Shown here piece after piece: positions 16,438 to 25,994 of a DNA stretch of 64,000 bases. The stretch's first letter is position 1, and the number at the start of each line of letters is the position of its first letter. A program made the translations under genes and the position numbers. The notes below the pieces were generated by a model. It was not told the origin of the DNA, ran no database searches, and saw only the letters and a program-made list of their open reading frames with translations. This DNA is from Alphaproteobacteria bacterium (lineage in GTDB: Bacteria > Pseudomonadota > Alphaproteobacteria > CACIAM-22H2). The DNA is taken from contig JAEULA010000032.1 of NCBI GenBank assembly GCA_016793165.1, positions 62,001 to 126,000 of the forward strand, in the 5' to 3' direction.

Positions 16438-16905
16438 TCAGGGCCGCTGGCGCCACAACAGCGGAATGGCGTCGTCGGCGTCGCGGCGCGCGCGCTCCGC
16501 GTCGTCGCGCAGCCGGTTGAATTTCTCGGCGTCGAGGATCTGGTCGCCGGGGCTGCGCTGCTGCGACGGCGGCTGCATCGCGCGCAACGTCTGGCGGCGC
16601 TGCTCGCTCTGCAGCCGCTCGCGCGTCTCGATCTCGCGCTGGCGCGTCGATTCGAGCGTGCGGTCGCGCCGGAGTTCGCGCTCGCGCGACCACGCATCGT
16701 AGCGACTGTCGTCGGGCGGGCCCGAACGCTCGCGCCCCGCATCGAGTTCGCGCGAGCGGCGCAACACGGCATCGATGTCGTAGCCGTCGGCGGGCGGGAA
16801 GGTGGTCGGCGGCACGCCGCTCTTGCGCTGCGCCAGCGCCGGCGCCGCGGCCGCCGCAGCCAGCATCGCCAGGACGAGCAGCGCGCGGCGGCGCATCGGC
16901 GTCAC
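16438..16905 (-). CDS. small secreted charged protein of unknown function
   Basis: A 155-residue protein with an N-terminal signal peptide (MRRRALLVLAMLAAAAAA, cleavage after ALAQ or nearby). The mature part is very rich in Arg, Glu and Asp, with a probable coiled-coil (about residues 70-115) and short proline-rich segments. I recognise no domain. A GTG start overlaps the glnD stop by 4 bp (GTGA), so it is probably translated from the glnD transcript; the in-frame ATG nine bases further in is an alternative. Its function cannot be inferred from glnD. Confidence 0.65.
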   Translation of the reverse strand: MTPMRRRALLVLAMLAAAAAAPALAQRKSGVPPTTFPPADGYDIDAVLRRSRELDAGRERSGPPDDSRYDAWSRERELRRDRTLESTRQREIETRERLQSEQRRQTLRAMQPPSQQRSPGDQILDAEKFNRLRDDAERARRDADDAIPLLWRQRP

Positions 16906-19724
16906 TGCGCCGCGACGGTCGCCGCGGCCGGCGCGGGCGCGCGCGACGGGCGCGCCGGTTCGGCGGGCGTTTCCGGATCGCTGATCGCCGCGAGCAGTCG
17001 CTCGCGGATGCGCTTGATCTTCGCCTCACCCTCGATCTTATGGCCGAACAGGTCCTTGACGTAGAACACGTCAACGACGCGCTCGCCCCAGGTCATGATC
17101 TTGGCGCTGGAGATCTGGAGATTGAGGTCGAAGATCGCGCGCGTGACGTCGTAGAGGAAACCGGCGCGGTCGCGGCCGTTGACCTCGACGACCGTGTGCA
17201 CGCTCGAGGCGCCGTTGTCGACGAAGACCCGCGGCGGCACGTTGAAGAGCCGCGCGCGCGACTGCGCAGGCCGCCGCTTGGCGAGCTGCTCGCGCATCTT
17301 GATGCGGCCGGACAGCGACTGCTCGATCAGCGTCGAGAGTCGCGCGAGCCGCGCCGGCTCGGCGAAGGGCGCGGGCGTATTGCCCTCGATCGCGGGCGCC
17401 TCCTGGATCGTGAACGTGTCGAGAGCCATGCCGTTGGACATGGTGAAGATCTGCGCGCCGACGATCGTCGCGCCGGCCAGCGCCATCGCGCCGGCGATTC
17501 GGCTGAAGAGCCCGGGATGGTCCTCGCAATAGATCGTGATCTCGGTGATGCCGCGGCTGCGGTCGATGCGGGTGTCGAGCGACAGCGGCGCCTTGCTGCG
17601 GTCGGCCTCGCGGATCAGCCGCGCGTGGCGTGCCTGCGTCTCGGTGTCGACGGCGAGCCAGTACCCGGGATAGCCGCGCGCGACATGCTCGGCGAAGTCG
17701 GCGTCGGCCCAGTCCGACAGCACGGCGCGCAGCCGCTGCTGCGCGGCCTCGACCCGGTTCTTCGTCGAGGTCGCGGCGCTGACGCCGGCCATCTCCTCCT
17801 CGGCGCGGTCGTAGAGGTCGCGGATCAGGGTGGCCTTCCAGTTGTTCCACACGTTGGGGCCGACGGCGCGGATGTCGGCGACGGTGAGGCACATCAGCAG
17901 CCGGAGGCGCTCCGGGCTCTGCACGAGCGCGCAGAAGTCGCGGATCGTCTTGGGGTCCTGGATGTCGCGCTTGAACGCGGTGCCGGACATGGCGAGATGG
18001 TGGCGCACGAGCCAGGCGACGGTCTCGGTCTCCTCCTCGCTGAGGCCGACGCGCGGGCCGAGCTTGAGGGCGATCTCGGCGCCGAGCTCGGAATGATCGC
18101 CGCCGCGGCCCTTGGCGATGTCGTGCAGCAGCACCGCGAGGTACAGCGCGCGACGCGACTGGACCTTGTGCACGACCTCGCTCGAGCGCGGGTGGTCGGC
18201 CTTGAGCTCGCCGTTCTCGATGCGATGCATGATGCCGATGGCGAAGATCGTGTGCTCGTCGACGGTGTACACGTGGTACATGTCGTGCTGCGTCTGGGCG
18301 ACGACGCGGCCGAAATCCGGCACGAATCGCCCGAACACCCCGGCCTCGTTCATCATCCGCAGCGTCCGCTCCGCGCCTTCGCGCGCGGTGAGGATGTCGA
18401 GGAAGATCGCGTTCGCCTCGCGGTTCTCGCGCACGCGGCCGTCGATGCGCTTGAGGTCCTGGCGGATCTGCCGGAGCGCGTCGGGATGGATCTCGAGATC
18501 GTTCGCCTGCGCGACCTTGAACAACCGCAGGAAGTTGACCGGGTCCTTCGCGAAGGCGTCGTTGCGCGCGACGTTCAGCCGGTCGTTCTCGACCAGGAAG
18601 CCCTCGAGCGACTTCGGCCGGTCGATCAGCCGCCGCCAGCTCAGCCGCGGCTTGCGCTCGACGTCGATCTCGAGCGCCGAGCAGAAGATCCGCGTCAGGT
18701 CGCCGACGGCCTTCGCCGTCAGGAAGTAGTGCTTCATGAACCGCTCGACGCCGCGCGTGCCGCGGTGGTCGCGGTACCCCATGCGCCGGCCGATCTCGGC
18801 CTGGACGTCGAAGGTGAGGCGCTCCTCGGCCCGACCGGTGAGGTAGTGGAGCCAGCAGCGCAGCGTCCACAGGAAGTCCTGGGTCTTGGCGAAGGTCGCG
18901 GCCTCCTTGTCGGTGAATACGCCGCGGTCGACGAGCTCCTCGGGTTTGGCGACGCGATGCACGTATTTCGCGATCCAGAACAGCGTGTGGAGGTCGCGCA
19001 GGCCGCCCTTGCCCTCCTTGATGTTCGGCTCGACGACGTAGCGCGAATCGCCCATCCGCTTGTGGCGCTCGTTGCGCTCGGCGAGCTTGGCCTGGACGAA
19101 CTCGCGGCCGGTCTGCGCCACGACCTCCTCGGCGAAGCGCTTCTTGAGCGACGCGTAGAGCTTGTCGTCGCCCCAGACGAAGCGCGACTCGAGCAGAGCG
19201 GTGCGGATCGTGAGGTCTTCGCGCGCGAGGCGCAGGCAGTCGGCGATCGAGCGCGTCGAGTGCCCGACCTTCAGCTTCAGGTCCCAGAGGGCGTAGAGGA
19301 TGTACTCGACGACCTGCTCGTTGCGCGGCGTGGGCTTGTACGGCTGCAGGAACAGCAGATCGACGTCGGAGTTCGGCGCGAGCTCGCCGCGGCCGTAGCC
19401 GCCGACCGCCACGATCGCGAGCCGCTCGCTCGCGGTGGGATTGGAGGCGGGGTAGACGTGCTGATCGGCGAAATCGTGGATCGTGCGCACCAGCTGGTCG
19501 ACGAGGAACGACAGCGAGGCCACGGTCGCGGCGCCGTTGGCCTTGCCGGATTCGAAGCGCTGGCGGATCTCCGCGCGGCCGGTCTCGAGTGCGGTCTTGA
19601 GCGCTTCGAGCGCGAGGGCGCGTTGCGCCGGGCTGCCTGCGGGATGCGCGGCCGCGACCGCGGCAAGCGCGCTCTGCACGCCCCGCCGGTCGAAGATCTC
19701 GCGCTGATTGATGATCTGTTCCAT
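16902..19724 (-). CDS. glnD: bifunctional uridylyltransferase/uridylyl-removing enzyme GlnD
   Basis: A 940-residue nitrogen sensor that uridylylates and deuridylylates PII proteins in response to glutamine. The nucleotidyltransferase motif GGYGRGELAPNSDVD is at residues 108-122. The HD domain for UMP removal has LLHDIAKG with HD at 534-535 and the following GGDHSELGAEIA. Two C-terminal ACT domains (about 735-830 and 850-925) bind glutamine. Length is normal for alphaproteobacterial GlnD. The ATG at 19724 (MEQIIN) fits the family. Only 24 bp separate it from the divergent lipoprotein start, and its 3' end overlaps the small secreted protein gene. Confidence 0.96.
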   Translation of the reverse strand: MEQIINQREIFDRRGVQSALAAVAAAHPAGSPAQRALALEALKTALETGRAEIRQRFESGKANGAATVASLSFLVDQLVRTIHDFADQHVYPASNPTASERLAIVAVGGYGRGELAPNSDVDLLFLQPYKPTPRNEQVVEYILYALWDLKLKVGHSTRSIADCLRLAREDLTIRTALLESRFVWGDDKLYASLKKRFAEEVVAQTGREFVQAKLAERNERHKRMGDSRYVVEPNIKEGKGGLRDLHTLFWIAKYVHRVAKPEELVDRGVFTDKEAATFAKTQDFLWTLRCWLHYLTGRAEERLTFDVQAEIGRRMGYRDHRGTRGVERFMKHYFLTAKAVGDLTRIFCSALEIDVERKPRLSWRRLIDRPKSLEGFLVENDRLNVARNDAFAKDPVNFLRLFKVAQANDLEIHPDALRQIRQDLKRIDGRVRENREANAIFLDILTAREGAERTLRMMNEAGVFGRFVPDFGRVVAQTQHDMYHVYTVDEHTIFAIGIMHRIENGELKADHPRSSEVVHKVQSRRALYLAVLLHDIAKGRGGDHSELGAEIALKLGPRVGLSEEETETVAWLVRHHLAMSGTAFKRDIQDPKTIRDFCALVQSPERLRLLMCLTVADIRAVGPNVWNNWKATLIRDLYDRAEEEMAGVSAATSTKNRVEAAQQRLRAVLSDWADADFAEHVARGYPGYWLAVDTETQARHARLIREADRSKAPLSLDTRIDRSRGITEITIYCEDHPGLFSRIAGAMALAGATIVGAQIFTMSNGMALDTFTIQEAPAIEGNTPAPFAEPARLARLSTLIEQSLSGRIKMREQLAKRRPAQSRARLFNVPPRVFVDNGASSVHTVVEVNGRDRAGFLYDVTRAIFDLNLQISSAKIMTWGERVVDVFYVKDLFGHKIEGEAKIKRIRERLLAAISDPETPAEPARPSRAPAPAAATVAAQ

Positions 19725-19748
19725 GCCGATCGTGCGAATATAGGGCGG

Positions 19749-20306
19749 ATGGACACCACGGTCATGCGCTCCCCCCTCCTTGGCCGGGCCCTCGCCGGCG
19801 CGCTGGTGACGGCGGGCGTCGCCGCGCTCGGCGCCTGCGCCGATCATCCCGTCGCGCCGCCACCGCCGCCCGTCCTCGTCGCCTTCGTCGAGGAGCCCGG
19901 CGGGCTCGCCCGCATCGACGTCACGACGACGGGTCGTCATGCGCTCGCCCGCGTCGAATTGTTGATGCCCGACGGCCGGGCGACGGTCGGCGACGTCGTC
20001 GACCACCAGGCAATCGCCGATCGCGCGCCCGGCGGCGGTCCATTCGATGTCGGCGTCGGCGTGTTCGGCGGCTCCTCGAGCCGCGTCGGCGGCGGCGTGT
20101 CGATCGGCTTCCCGATCCTCGGCGGCGGCCGCGCCGTCGCGCCGATGATCCGTTCGCGGGCCCGCGTCGCGGTGCCGGACGTCGAGGCCTATCGCCGCGA
20201 CTGGCCGCAGGCGCGCATCCGGCTTTCCTTCACCGCGGGTCCGGAGGACACGCGTGTCGACGCGACGGCGCCATCGCCCGCCGCCCGCGTCGGGGCTTCG
20301 CCGTGA
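19749..20306 (+). CDS. putative lipoprotein
   Basis: A 185-residue protein with a lipoprotein signal: hydrophobic stretch from residue 13 and lipobox LGAC at 27-30, so Cys30 would be lipidated. The mature part has a proline run, then a beta-rich domain with a Gly/Ser-rich segment (VGVGVFGGSSSRVGGGVSIG) seen in several DUF4136-like or outer-membrane lipoproteins. I cannot assign a function. An ATG at 19764 is a possible alternative start. The gene is divergent from glnD with a 24-bp gap and overlaps the next gene by 4 bp (GTGA), so the two form an operon. Confidence 0.68.
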   Translation: MDTTVMRSPLLGRALAGALVTAGVAALGACADHPVAPPPPPVLVAFVEEPGGLARIDVTTTGRHALARVELLMPDGRATVGDVVDHQAIADRAPGGGPFDVGVGVFGGSSSRVGGGVSIGFPILGGGRAVAPMIRSRARVAVPDVEAYRRDWPQARIRLSFTAGPEDTRVDATAPSPAARVGASP

Positions 20307-20962
20307 GGCGTGTCCTGATGTCGCTCATCGGCGCGGCGACCATCGCCGCCGGCGTCGCGCTGGGCGGAGGCGCGGCGGCCCAGTCGCAGCGACCGGTCGT
20401 CGTGCCGATCGAGTATCCCGACGAGTTTCACGTCTACTTCGTGAACGGCGAGTGCACGCAGACGCTGATCGTGCCGAGCGCCCCGCATCGCGCGGAGCTG
20501 AAGCGCTTCAACATCTCGTATCGCCGCTCCGAGGGCTGCCTGTGGTGGCCGCTCGATCGCGAGATGGAGGGGCTGAGGACGCTGATGGCGGTCCTGCTGA
20601 AGGAGCTGCCCGATCGCGATCGCGTGACCGGCTTCTTCCTGGGGCGAGTCATGCAGCCGGAGTTCCGCCTTCGCATCGCCAACGCATCGTTGCGCGCGGA
20701 TCTCTCGACGCTTCCGAGCCAGCGGCTCGCGCGGCCGCTGCGTGCCGCGGTCGAATCGGCCGACGTGTTCAAGGAGCTGCGCGAGCTCTTCGCCGCCAAC
20801 GGCTTCAGGCTGACGCTGCGCTCGCTCGAGAAGATCGAGCGCGCACGCGTGGTCGAGCTCGCGCAATGGGCCGTCGACCACAAGGATCTCGCGATGCCGC
20901 CGCCCGAGAACGCCCGGCTGCCGTTGGCCGCGATCGTGTGGTTCGAGGTCGAGCCCCGTTGA
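20303..20962 (+). CDS. secreted protein of unknown function
   Basis: A 219-residue protein with a signal peptide (residues about 5-27, cleavage near GAAAQ). The mature part has two cysteines (about 51 and 78) that could form a disulfide and a helical C-terminal half. I recognise no known domain. The start is a GTG that overlaps the stop of the preceding lipoprotein gene, suggesting that both are made together and perhaps act together in the envelope. A bidirectional terminator follows. Confidence 0.66.
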   Translation: MRRVLMSLIGAATIAAGVALGGGAAAQSQRPVVVPIEYPDEFHVYFVNGECTQTLIVPSAPHRAELKRFNISYRRSEGCLWWPLDREMEGLRTLMAVLLKELPDRDRVTGFFLGRVMQPEFRLRIANASLRADLSTLPSQRLARPLRAAVESADVFKELRELFAANGFRLTLRSLEKIERARVVELAQWAVDHKDLAMPPPENARLPLAAIVWFEVEPR

Positions 20963-21011
20963 CGTCGCGACGCGCGACGGGCGCCGGACCGCGCGACCGC
21001 TCCCGGACGCA

Positions 21012-21039
21012 AAACGGCCGCCCGATCGGGCGGCCGTTT
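21012..21039. terminator. bidirectional terminator between convergent genes
   Basis: AAACGGCCGCCC-GATC-GGGCGGCCGTTT is a perfect 12-bp palindromic stem with A/T at its base, so both transcripts end in a short U-run. It separates the secreted-protein gene (stop at 20962) from the convergent PEP-CTERM gene (stop at 21062). Confidence 0.88.
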
Positions 21040-21061
21040 CGATAGTCCCGGCGGATCGGGT

Positions 21062-21868
21062 TCAGGCGTCGCGACGGCGACGGCTCAATCCGAGGGCCGC
21101 GAGGCCCGCACCGAGCAGGGCCAGAGTCGCGGGCGCCGGCACCGGGTCGCCGCCGGGCCCCGGGCCGCCGCCGCAGTTCGACGTGCAGGAGCCCGTGAAA
21201 TTGGTCTCGGCATAATCGGTCCCGTACTTGAACCAGACGTTGGACACGGAGCCGAGCGCCTGCGTCCCGATGCCGAGGGTGAACACGACCTTGTTCTTGA
21301 TCAGGACGTTGCCGGCGATGCTGCCGTTGCCGGTCGCCGCGTTGTCGCCCGCGGAGGTGATGCCGTACTGCACCCCATCCGGCGAGTCCGGGCCCTGAAG
21401 GTTGGTCGTCGTGTTGAAACGCTCGGCATCGCCGAAGTCGCCGAGGCCGGAGCTCGAGATGCCGTAGTGGGCGCTCCCCACGGCGCCATCGAGGCCACCC
21501 GCCGCGCTGACGTTCTTGTAAGCCCATTCGGCGCCGACGCCGTTGCCGCCTTCCGAGAAGGCCGGAACCGGCAGCGCCGTGGTCGACACGAGGGAGCTGC
21601 CGGCGGCGACCACCGCGCTGGTCTTCGCGAGGGTCAATCCGGTGCCGCCGCCGAGGTCGAAGAACACGCCGGTCAGCACTTCGTTGGCCGCCGTCACGTC
21701 GGAGCCGCCGGTGTTGGTCAAGGTGACCACCAGATCCGTCCCGACGATCTCGAAGCTGGCCGACGCCGAGAGGGAACCGGAGGAGCCCGTGAAGACCGTC
21801 GGAGCCGCCTGGGCCGTCAAGGCCGTCCCTGCGAGCAGGACAGCGGCGAGCGAGAATGCCTTGAACAT
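21062..21868 (-). CDS. PEP-CTERM-like sorting domain protein, second copy
   Basis: A 268-residue exported protein with a signal peptide ending at AQAA (residue 22). The body is a Ser/Gly/Thr/Ala-rich beta-type domain of unknown function. The C-terminus VPAPATLALLGAGLAALGLS followed by RRRRDA is an exosortase sorting signal in which Ala replaces Glu of the PEP motif, a common alphaproteobacterial variant. Two cysteines flank SCTSNCGGG before the linker. The ectodomain is not similar by eye to that of the PEP-CTERM protein at 15522, but both genes share promoter type and an upstream element. Confidence 0.83.
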   Translation of the reverse strand: MFKAFSLAAVLLAGTALTAQAAPTVFTGSSGSLSASASFEIVGTDLVVTLTNTGGSDVTAANEVLTGVFFDLGGGTGLTLAKTSAVVAAGSSLVSTTALPVPAFSEGGNGVGAEWAYKNVSAAGGLDGAVGSAHYGISSSGLGDFGDAERFNTTTNLQGPDSPDGVQYGITSAGDNAATGNGSIAGNVLIKNKVVFTLGIGTQALGSVSNVWFKYGTDYAETNFTGSCTSNCGGGPGPGGDPVPAPATLALLGAGLAALGLSRRRRDA

Positions 21869-21944
21869 GGCGCTACCTTTAAACCCTTGGTTGAGAGCCC
21901 GTTAACACCGAAACGGGAGCTAACCGACTATTCATCATTTAATC

Positions 21945-21960
21945 AGCAAGCCCTATGCCA
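21945..21960 (-). promoter_or_regulatory. sigma-54 (-24/-12) promoter of the second PEP-CTERM gene
   Basis: Read on the minus strand the sequence is TGGCAT-AGGGC-TTGCT, a near-perfect sigma-54 promoter with GG and GC exactly 10 nt apart. Predicted transcription start is near 21934, giving a leader of about 66 nt before the ATG at 21868. The surrounding 100 bp are clearly more AT-rich than the genome. Confidence 0.72.
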
Positions 21961-22035
21961 TGAGCACTTTGCCGCGCTGCAACTGAAACATCAGGATTAA
22001 TCGAATTCGTAGGGTTAATGCGTGGCCCGGAGTGT

Positions 22036-22050
22036 CAAGTTGTCTGACGG
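22036..22050. promoter_or_regulatory. candidate upstream activator site of the second PEP-CTERM gene
   Basis: CAAGT-tgt-CTGACGG on the plus strand lies about 84 bp upstream of the -24 GG at 21959-21958 and resembles the element at 15353-15368. It sits inside a partial dyad (GTCA-N7-TGAC, 22035-22049), as expected for an enhancer-binding protein site. Orientation relative to the promoter is opposite to that of the other copy. Confidence 0.4.
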
Positions 22051-22115
22051 CCTGTCTCGTGGACGATACAGTTTGGAGCCCGATCTGGCGCGGCGCCCAT
22101 CGTCCCGCTGGAGCC

Positions 22116-23192
22116 TCAAGACCTGCGGCGCCACGCTTGCCAATCGTCGTGGAGGGCATCGGTGATTCGTCTCGCGCTCTGTCGTAGCCAGCCGGCGTCG
22201 CGACCGTGAAGGTCGGCGCGGATCGCCTGGGACGCGCCCGGCGTGCCGAGATGGAGATTGGCCAGCTCCCGGCCCATCGCCTGCAACAGGGCCCCCTCGT
22301 CGCGACGCCGCGGCATGTCGGCAAGCGGAAGGCGGGCGGCATCCGGCGCCAGGCGCCGCGCGATCCAGCCGGATCGGATGACCAGCTTTGGATCGAGCGC
22401 GCGGATCGCTCGCGCGGCGAGCGCCGCTTGCGCCGGAGCGAGGCGGCGGCCCAGGGCCCAGGCTGCCGACGGCGGCAGGACCGGCTTCGCCTCGCGTGCG
22501 ATCGGCCCGCCCTGCCACTGCGCGAGAAGTGTCAGGCGCGGTCGGCCGAGGCTACCGATGCCCGACCGCCGTCGCACCCAGCGCAAGCCCGTCGCCTCGC
22601 GCGGCAGGGTGGCTTCGAGGAGGCGCCGGGCGGCCGGCGGCATCGCCCCGGTCCAGCGCGGCAAACGCCCGATCTCATCCCAGAACGAGGCGCGATCCCG
22701 CAGCCGGTCGATCGCCAGCGCCCGCAGCCAGGGCGCGCCGCTGTCGAGGACGAAGGGCGCGCCGCCGTCGGCCAGGCCGGCGGCATAACCCGCGAGCACA
22801 GCCTCCGCTGCGCGACGCGGCTTGAGCGCGAGCGCGCCGTCCTCGCGCGCGGCGATCGCGCTGGCGACGAGCCGCACGAGATCGGACGCATAGGACGCGA
22901 CATGCGCCTCGTCGAGATCGTTGAAGCCCCAGACGAGCCGCCCCTCGTCGTCGCGCCAGGTGCCGAAGTTCTCGACATGCGCATCGCCGGCCGCGAGCAC
23001 CTGCGGGGCGCGCGCAAGCTCAGGCTCGAGCACCGGCCAGAGCTGCGCCCAGCGGAAACAGGTGCCGCGGAAAAACGCGAAGAAGGACGACTTCATGCGC
23101 CGGTCCTTCTCGGCGAGATCGTCGCGCCGCAACGCTGTGAGGCCGCCGAGCCAGCGCAGGTAGCGCCCATTGGCCTCGGCGAACGGCATCAT
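22116..23192 (-). CDS. DUF2252 family protein (kinase-like fold)
   Basis: A 358-residue protein of the DUF2252 family, which belongs to the protein-kinase-like clan. The conserved GDAHVENFG (residues 69-77) and NDLDE (91-95) correspond to the catalytic-loop and metal-binding positions of that clan; a phosphotransfer activity has not been established for the family to my knowledge. The start overlaps the mutS stop as ATGA, so it is translationally coupled to mutS. No signal peptide or membrane segment is seen. A link to mismatch repair is not implied by known biology. Confidence 0.82.
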   Translation of the reverse strand: MMPFAEANGRYLRWLGGLTALRRDDLAEKDRRMKSSFFAFFRGTCFRWAQLWPVLEPELARAPQVLAAGDAHVENFGTWRDDEGRLVWGFNDLDEAHVASYASDLVRLVASAIAAREDGALALKPRRAAEAVLAGYAAGLADGGAPFVLDSGAPWLRALAIDRLRDRASFWDEIGRLPRWTGAMPPAARRLLEATLPREATGLRWVRRRSGIGSLGRPRLTLLAQWQGGPIAREAKPVLPPSAAWALGRRLAPAQAALAARAIRALDPKLVIRSGWIARRLAPDAARLPLADMPRRRDEGALLQAMGRELANLHLGTPGASQAIRADLHGRDAGWLRQSARRITDALHDDWQAWRRRS

Positions 23193-25882
23193 CGCAGGAG
23201 GCCGCGCAGCCGGTAGAGCGCGTCGATGGCCTGGCGCGGCGTGAGGTCGTCGGGGTTGAGCGCGCGCAGCTCGACCTCGATCGGCGACGGGCCCGCCGCC
23301 GCGGCTGCCGCGCCGCCGCGCGGCCGGGTCGCGGCCGTGAAAAGCGGCAGGTCGTCGGCGAGCCTGGCGACGTTGTCGCTCTCCCCGCGCTTCTCCAACG
23401 CGGACAGGACCGCGTTCGCGCGCTCGATCACCGCGGGCGGAAGCCCGGCGAGTTGCGCCACGTGGATGCCGTAGGAGCGGTCGGCCGTGCCGGGCGCGAC
23501 CTCGTGCAGGAACACGACGTCGCCCTGCCACTCCTTCACGCGCATCGTGTGGCAGGCGAGGCCGTCGAGCTTCGCGGCCAGCGCGGTGAGCTCGTGATAG
23601 TGGGTGGCGAACAGCGCGCGGCAGCGGTTCACGCCGTGCAGATGCTCGATCGTGGCCCAGGCGATCGACAGGCCGTCGAACGTCGCGGTGCCGCGCCCGA
23701 TCTCGTCGAGGATGACCAGCGCGCGCCGGCCGGCGCGATTGAGGATCGCGGCCGTCTCCACCATCTCGACCATGAAGGTCGAGCGGCCGCGCGCCAGGTC
23801 GTCGGCGGCGCCGACCCGGCTGAAGACGCGATCGACGAGACCGATGCGTGCCCGCGCGGCCGGCACGAAGCAGCCGGCCTGGGCGAGGATGGCGATCAGC
23901 GCATTCTGACGCAGAAATGTCGACTTGCCGGCCATGTTCGGACCGGTCAGCAGCCAGAGCGCGGCCTGCGTCTCGGCGTCGAGATCGCAGTCGTTGGGAA
24001 CGAAGCTGTCGCCGCGCGCCAGCAGCGCGGCCTCGACAACGGGATGACGGCCGCCCTCGATCGCGAAGCCGTGCGTGGCGTCGACGACGGGTCGCCGCCA
24101 GTCGCGCGCGACCGCGAGCTCTGCCAGAGCGGCGGCGACGTCGAGGCGTGCCAGCGCCCGTGCCGCGCGGCCGATCGCCTCCGACTCCGCGACCACCGCG
24201 GCGCGCAGCGCCTCGAAATGCTCGAGCTCGCGCGCCAGCGCGCGGTCGCCGGCCGAGACGATCCTCGATTCGAGATCCGAGAGCTCGACCGTCGTGAAAC
24301 GCACCGCGCCCGCCATCGTCTGGCGATGGATGAAGCTCCTGTCGGTGCGCAGCCGCTCGCCGTGCGTCGCGTTCACCTCGATGTAGTAGCCGAGCACGTT
24401 GTTGTGCCGGATCTTGAGGCCGGCGACGCCCGTCGCCTCGGCGTAGCGGACCTGCAGCCCGGCGATGTGCTTGCGGCTGTCGTCGCGCAGCGCGCGCAGC
24501 TCGTCGAGGTCCGGATCGAGCCCTGCCGCGATGAAGCCGCCGTCGCTCGCGGCGAGAGGCAGCTCGGCGGCGAGGGCGGCGGCCAGCCGCGCGACGAGCG
24601 CCTCGTGCAGGCCCAGCTCCTCGCGCAGCCGCGCGAGGAGCGCGGGCAGCGTGCCGAGCTCGGGCGCGCGCAGGATCGCCCGGATGCTGGGGATCGTCGC
24701 GAGCCCGTCGCGGACCGCCGCGAGATCGCGCGGACCGGCGCGGCCCATGGCCAGGCGCTGGAGCGCGCGCTCGAGATCGGGCAGGCGCCGCAGGTGCTCG
24801 CGCAGCTCGGCGCGTGCGATCGCCGCGACGACGAAGTGATCGACGACGTCCAGCCGCGTGTCGATCGCCGCCGGGTCGACCAGCGGACCGGCGAGATCGT
24901 CGGCGAGCAGCCGTGCGCCGGCGCCGGTGAGCGTCCAGTCGATCGTGTCCAGCAGCGAGCCCTTGCGCTCGCCGGCGATGGTCGTCTCGAGCTCCAGGTT
25001 GCGCCGTGTCGCGGGATCGATCTCCATCGTCCCGCCGGGCGACCACGCCGCCGGCGGCACGAGGCGCGGCAGCCGGCCGCGCTGCGTCTGGTCGATGTAG
25101 TCGACCAGCGCGCCCGCCGCGGCGAGCTCGGCACGGCCGAAGGCGCCGAAGCCGTCGAGCGTCTTCACCGTGAAGATCGCCTCGAGCCGTCGCCGCGCGT
25201 TCTCGCTGTCGAAGCGCGGGCCCGGCAGCGGCGTGAGCAGCGCCTTCCAGTCGGCCAGCGCGGCGGCGACGTCGTCGCGCTCGAGCAGCTTGTCGGCGAC
25301 GAGGATCTCGCCGGGCGCGATGCGCGCGAGCACGCTGGGCAGGTCGGCCCTGTCGGCGATCCGCTGCATCAGGAACGTGCCGACTGACATCTCGATCCAC
25401 GCCACCGCCAGCTCGTTCTGCGCCAGCGCGATGGCGGCGAGGTGGTTGGAGCGCCGCGCGTCGAGCAGCGTGTCCTCGGTAAGCGTGCCCGGCGTGATCA
25501 CGCGCGTGACGTCGCGGCGCACGACCGACTTGGCGCCGCGCTTCTTGGCCTCGGCGGGGTCCTCGAGCTGGTCGCAGATCGCGACGCGATGGCCCTGGCG
25601 GATCAGCCGCAGCAGATAGCTCTCGTGGCTGTGCGCCGGCACGCCGCACATCGGGATGTCCTGCCCGAGATGCTTGCCGCGCCTGGTGAGCGTGAGGTCG
25701 AGCGCCCTGGCGGCGATCTCCGCGTCCTCGAAGAACAGCTCGTAGAAGTCGCCCATGCGGTAGAACAGCAGCGAGCCCGGGTGCCGTCGCTTGACCTCCA
25801 GGTATTGCGCCATCATCGGCGTCGCGCCGGGGTCGGTCGTCTGCCCGGAAGCCGGGCCGTGCTGCGCTGCAAGATCGGTCAT
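23189..25882 (-). CDS. mutS: DNA mismatch repair protein MutS
   Basis: An 897-residue MutS1. The mismatch-reading Phe-x-Glu lies in [11 protein letters not shown] (GDFYE at residues 44-48). The ATPase Walker [17 protein letters not shown] is near residue 640, followed by the Walker B region [17 protein letters not shown] and ATHYHEL. It recognises base mismatches and recruits MutL. I chose ATG at 25882 (MTDLAAQ); an upstream in-frame ATG gives a tail not typical of the family. It is divergent from maeB, as in many alphaproteobacteria. Confidence 0.97.
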   Translation of the reverse strand: MTDLAAQHGPASGQTTDPGATPMMAQYLEVKRRHPGSLLFYRMGDFYELFFEDAEIAARALDLTLTRRGKHLGQDIPMCGVPAHSHESYLLRLIRQGHRVAICDQLEDPAEAKKRGAKSVVRRDVTRVITPGTLTEDTLLDARRSNHLAAIALAQNELAVAWIEMSVGTFLMQRIADRADLPSVLARIAPGEILVADKLLERDDVAAALADWKALLTPLPGPRFDSENARRRLEAIFTVKTLDGFGAFGRAELAAAGALVDYIDQTQRGRLPRLVPPAAWSPGGTMEIDPATRRNLELETTIAGERKGSLLDTIDWTLTGAGARLLADDLAGPLVDPAAIDTRLDVVDHFVVAAIARAELREHLRRLPDLERALQRLAMGRAGPRDLAAVRDGLATIPSIRAILRAPELGTLPALLARLREELGLHEALVARLAAALAAELPLAASDGGFIAAGLDPDLDELRALRDDSRKHIAGLQVRYAEATGVAGLKIRHNNVLGYYIEVNATHGERLRTDRSFIHRQTMAGAVRFTTVELSDLESRIVSAGDRALARELEHFEALRAAVVAESEAIGRAARALARLDVAAALAELAVARDWRRPVVDATHGFAIEGGRHPVVEAALLARGDSFVPNDCDLDAETQAALWLLTGPNMAGKSTFLRQNALIAILAQAGCFVPAARARIGLVDRVFSRVGAADDLARGRSTFMVEMVETAAILNRAGRRALVILDEIGRGTATFDGLSIAWATIEHLHGVNRCRALFATHYHELTALAAKLDGLACHTMRVKEWQGDVVFLHEVAPGTADRSYGIHVAQLAGLPPAVIERANAVLSALEKRGESDNVARLADDLPLFTAATRPRGGAAAAAAGPSPIEVELRALNPDDLTPRQAIDALYRLRGLLR

Positions 25883-25994
25883 CGTCGAGGCGCGTGCCGC
25901 AATTGAAACGGGGAATCCGTCGCCAGCCTTTGACGCGGCGACTCGCGCCCCCATAAAGTCCGGTCAATCCAAGTTTTTCAACGAGGAAACGCAG

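Noticed and set aside
17040..19748. Very long open frame antisense to glnD, running in frame into the lipoprotein gene
   Set aside because: It is a by-product of high GC3: the antisense frame lacks stops because glnD codons end in G or C. The lipoprotein starts at 19749 with its own signal peptide.
21905..22030. CtrA-like half sites (TTAA, TTAAC) upstream of the second PEP-CTERM gene
   Set aside because: Several TTAA words occur but none at N7 spacing; the AT-rich tract is better explained by the sigma-54 promoter region.
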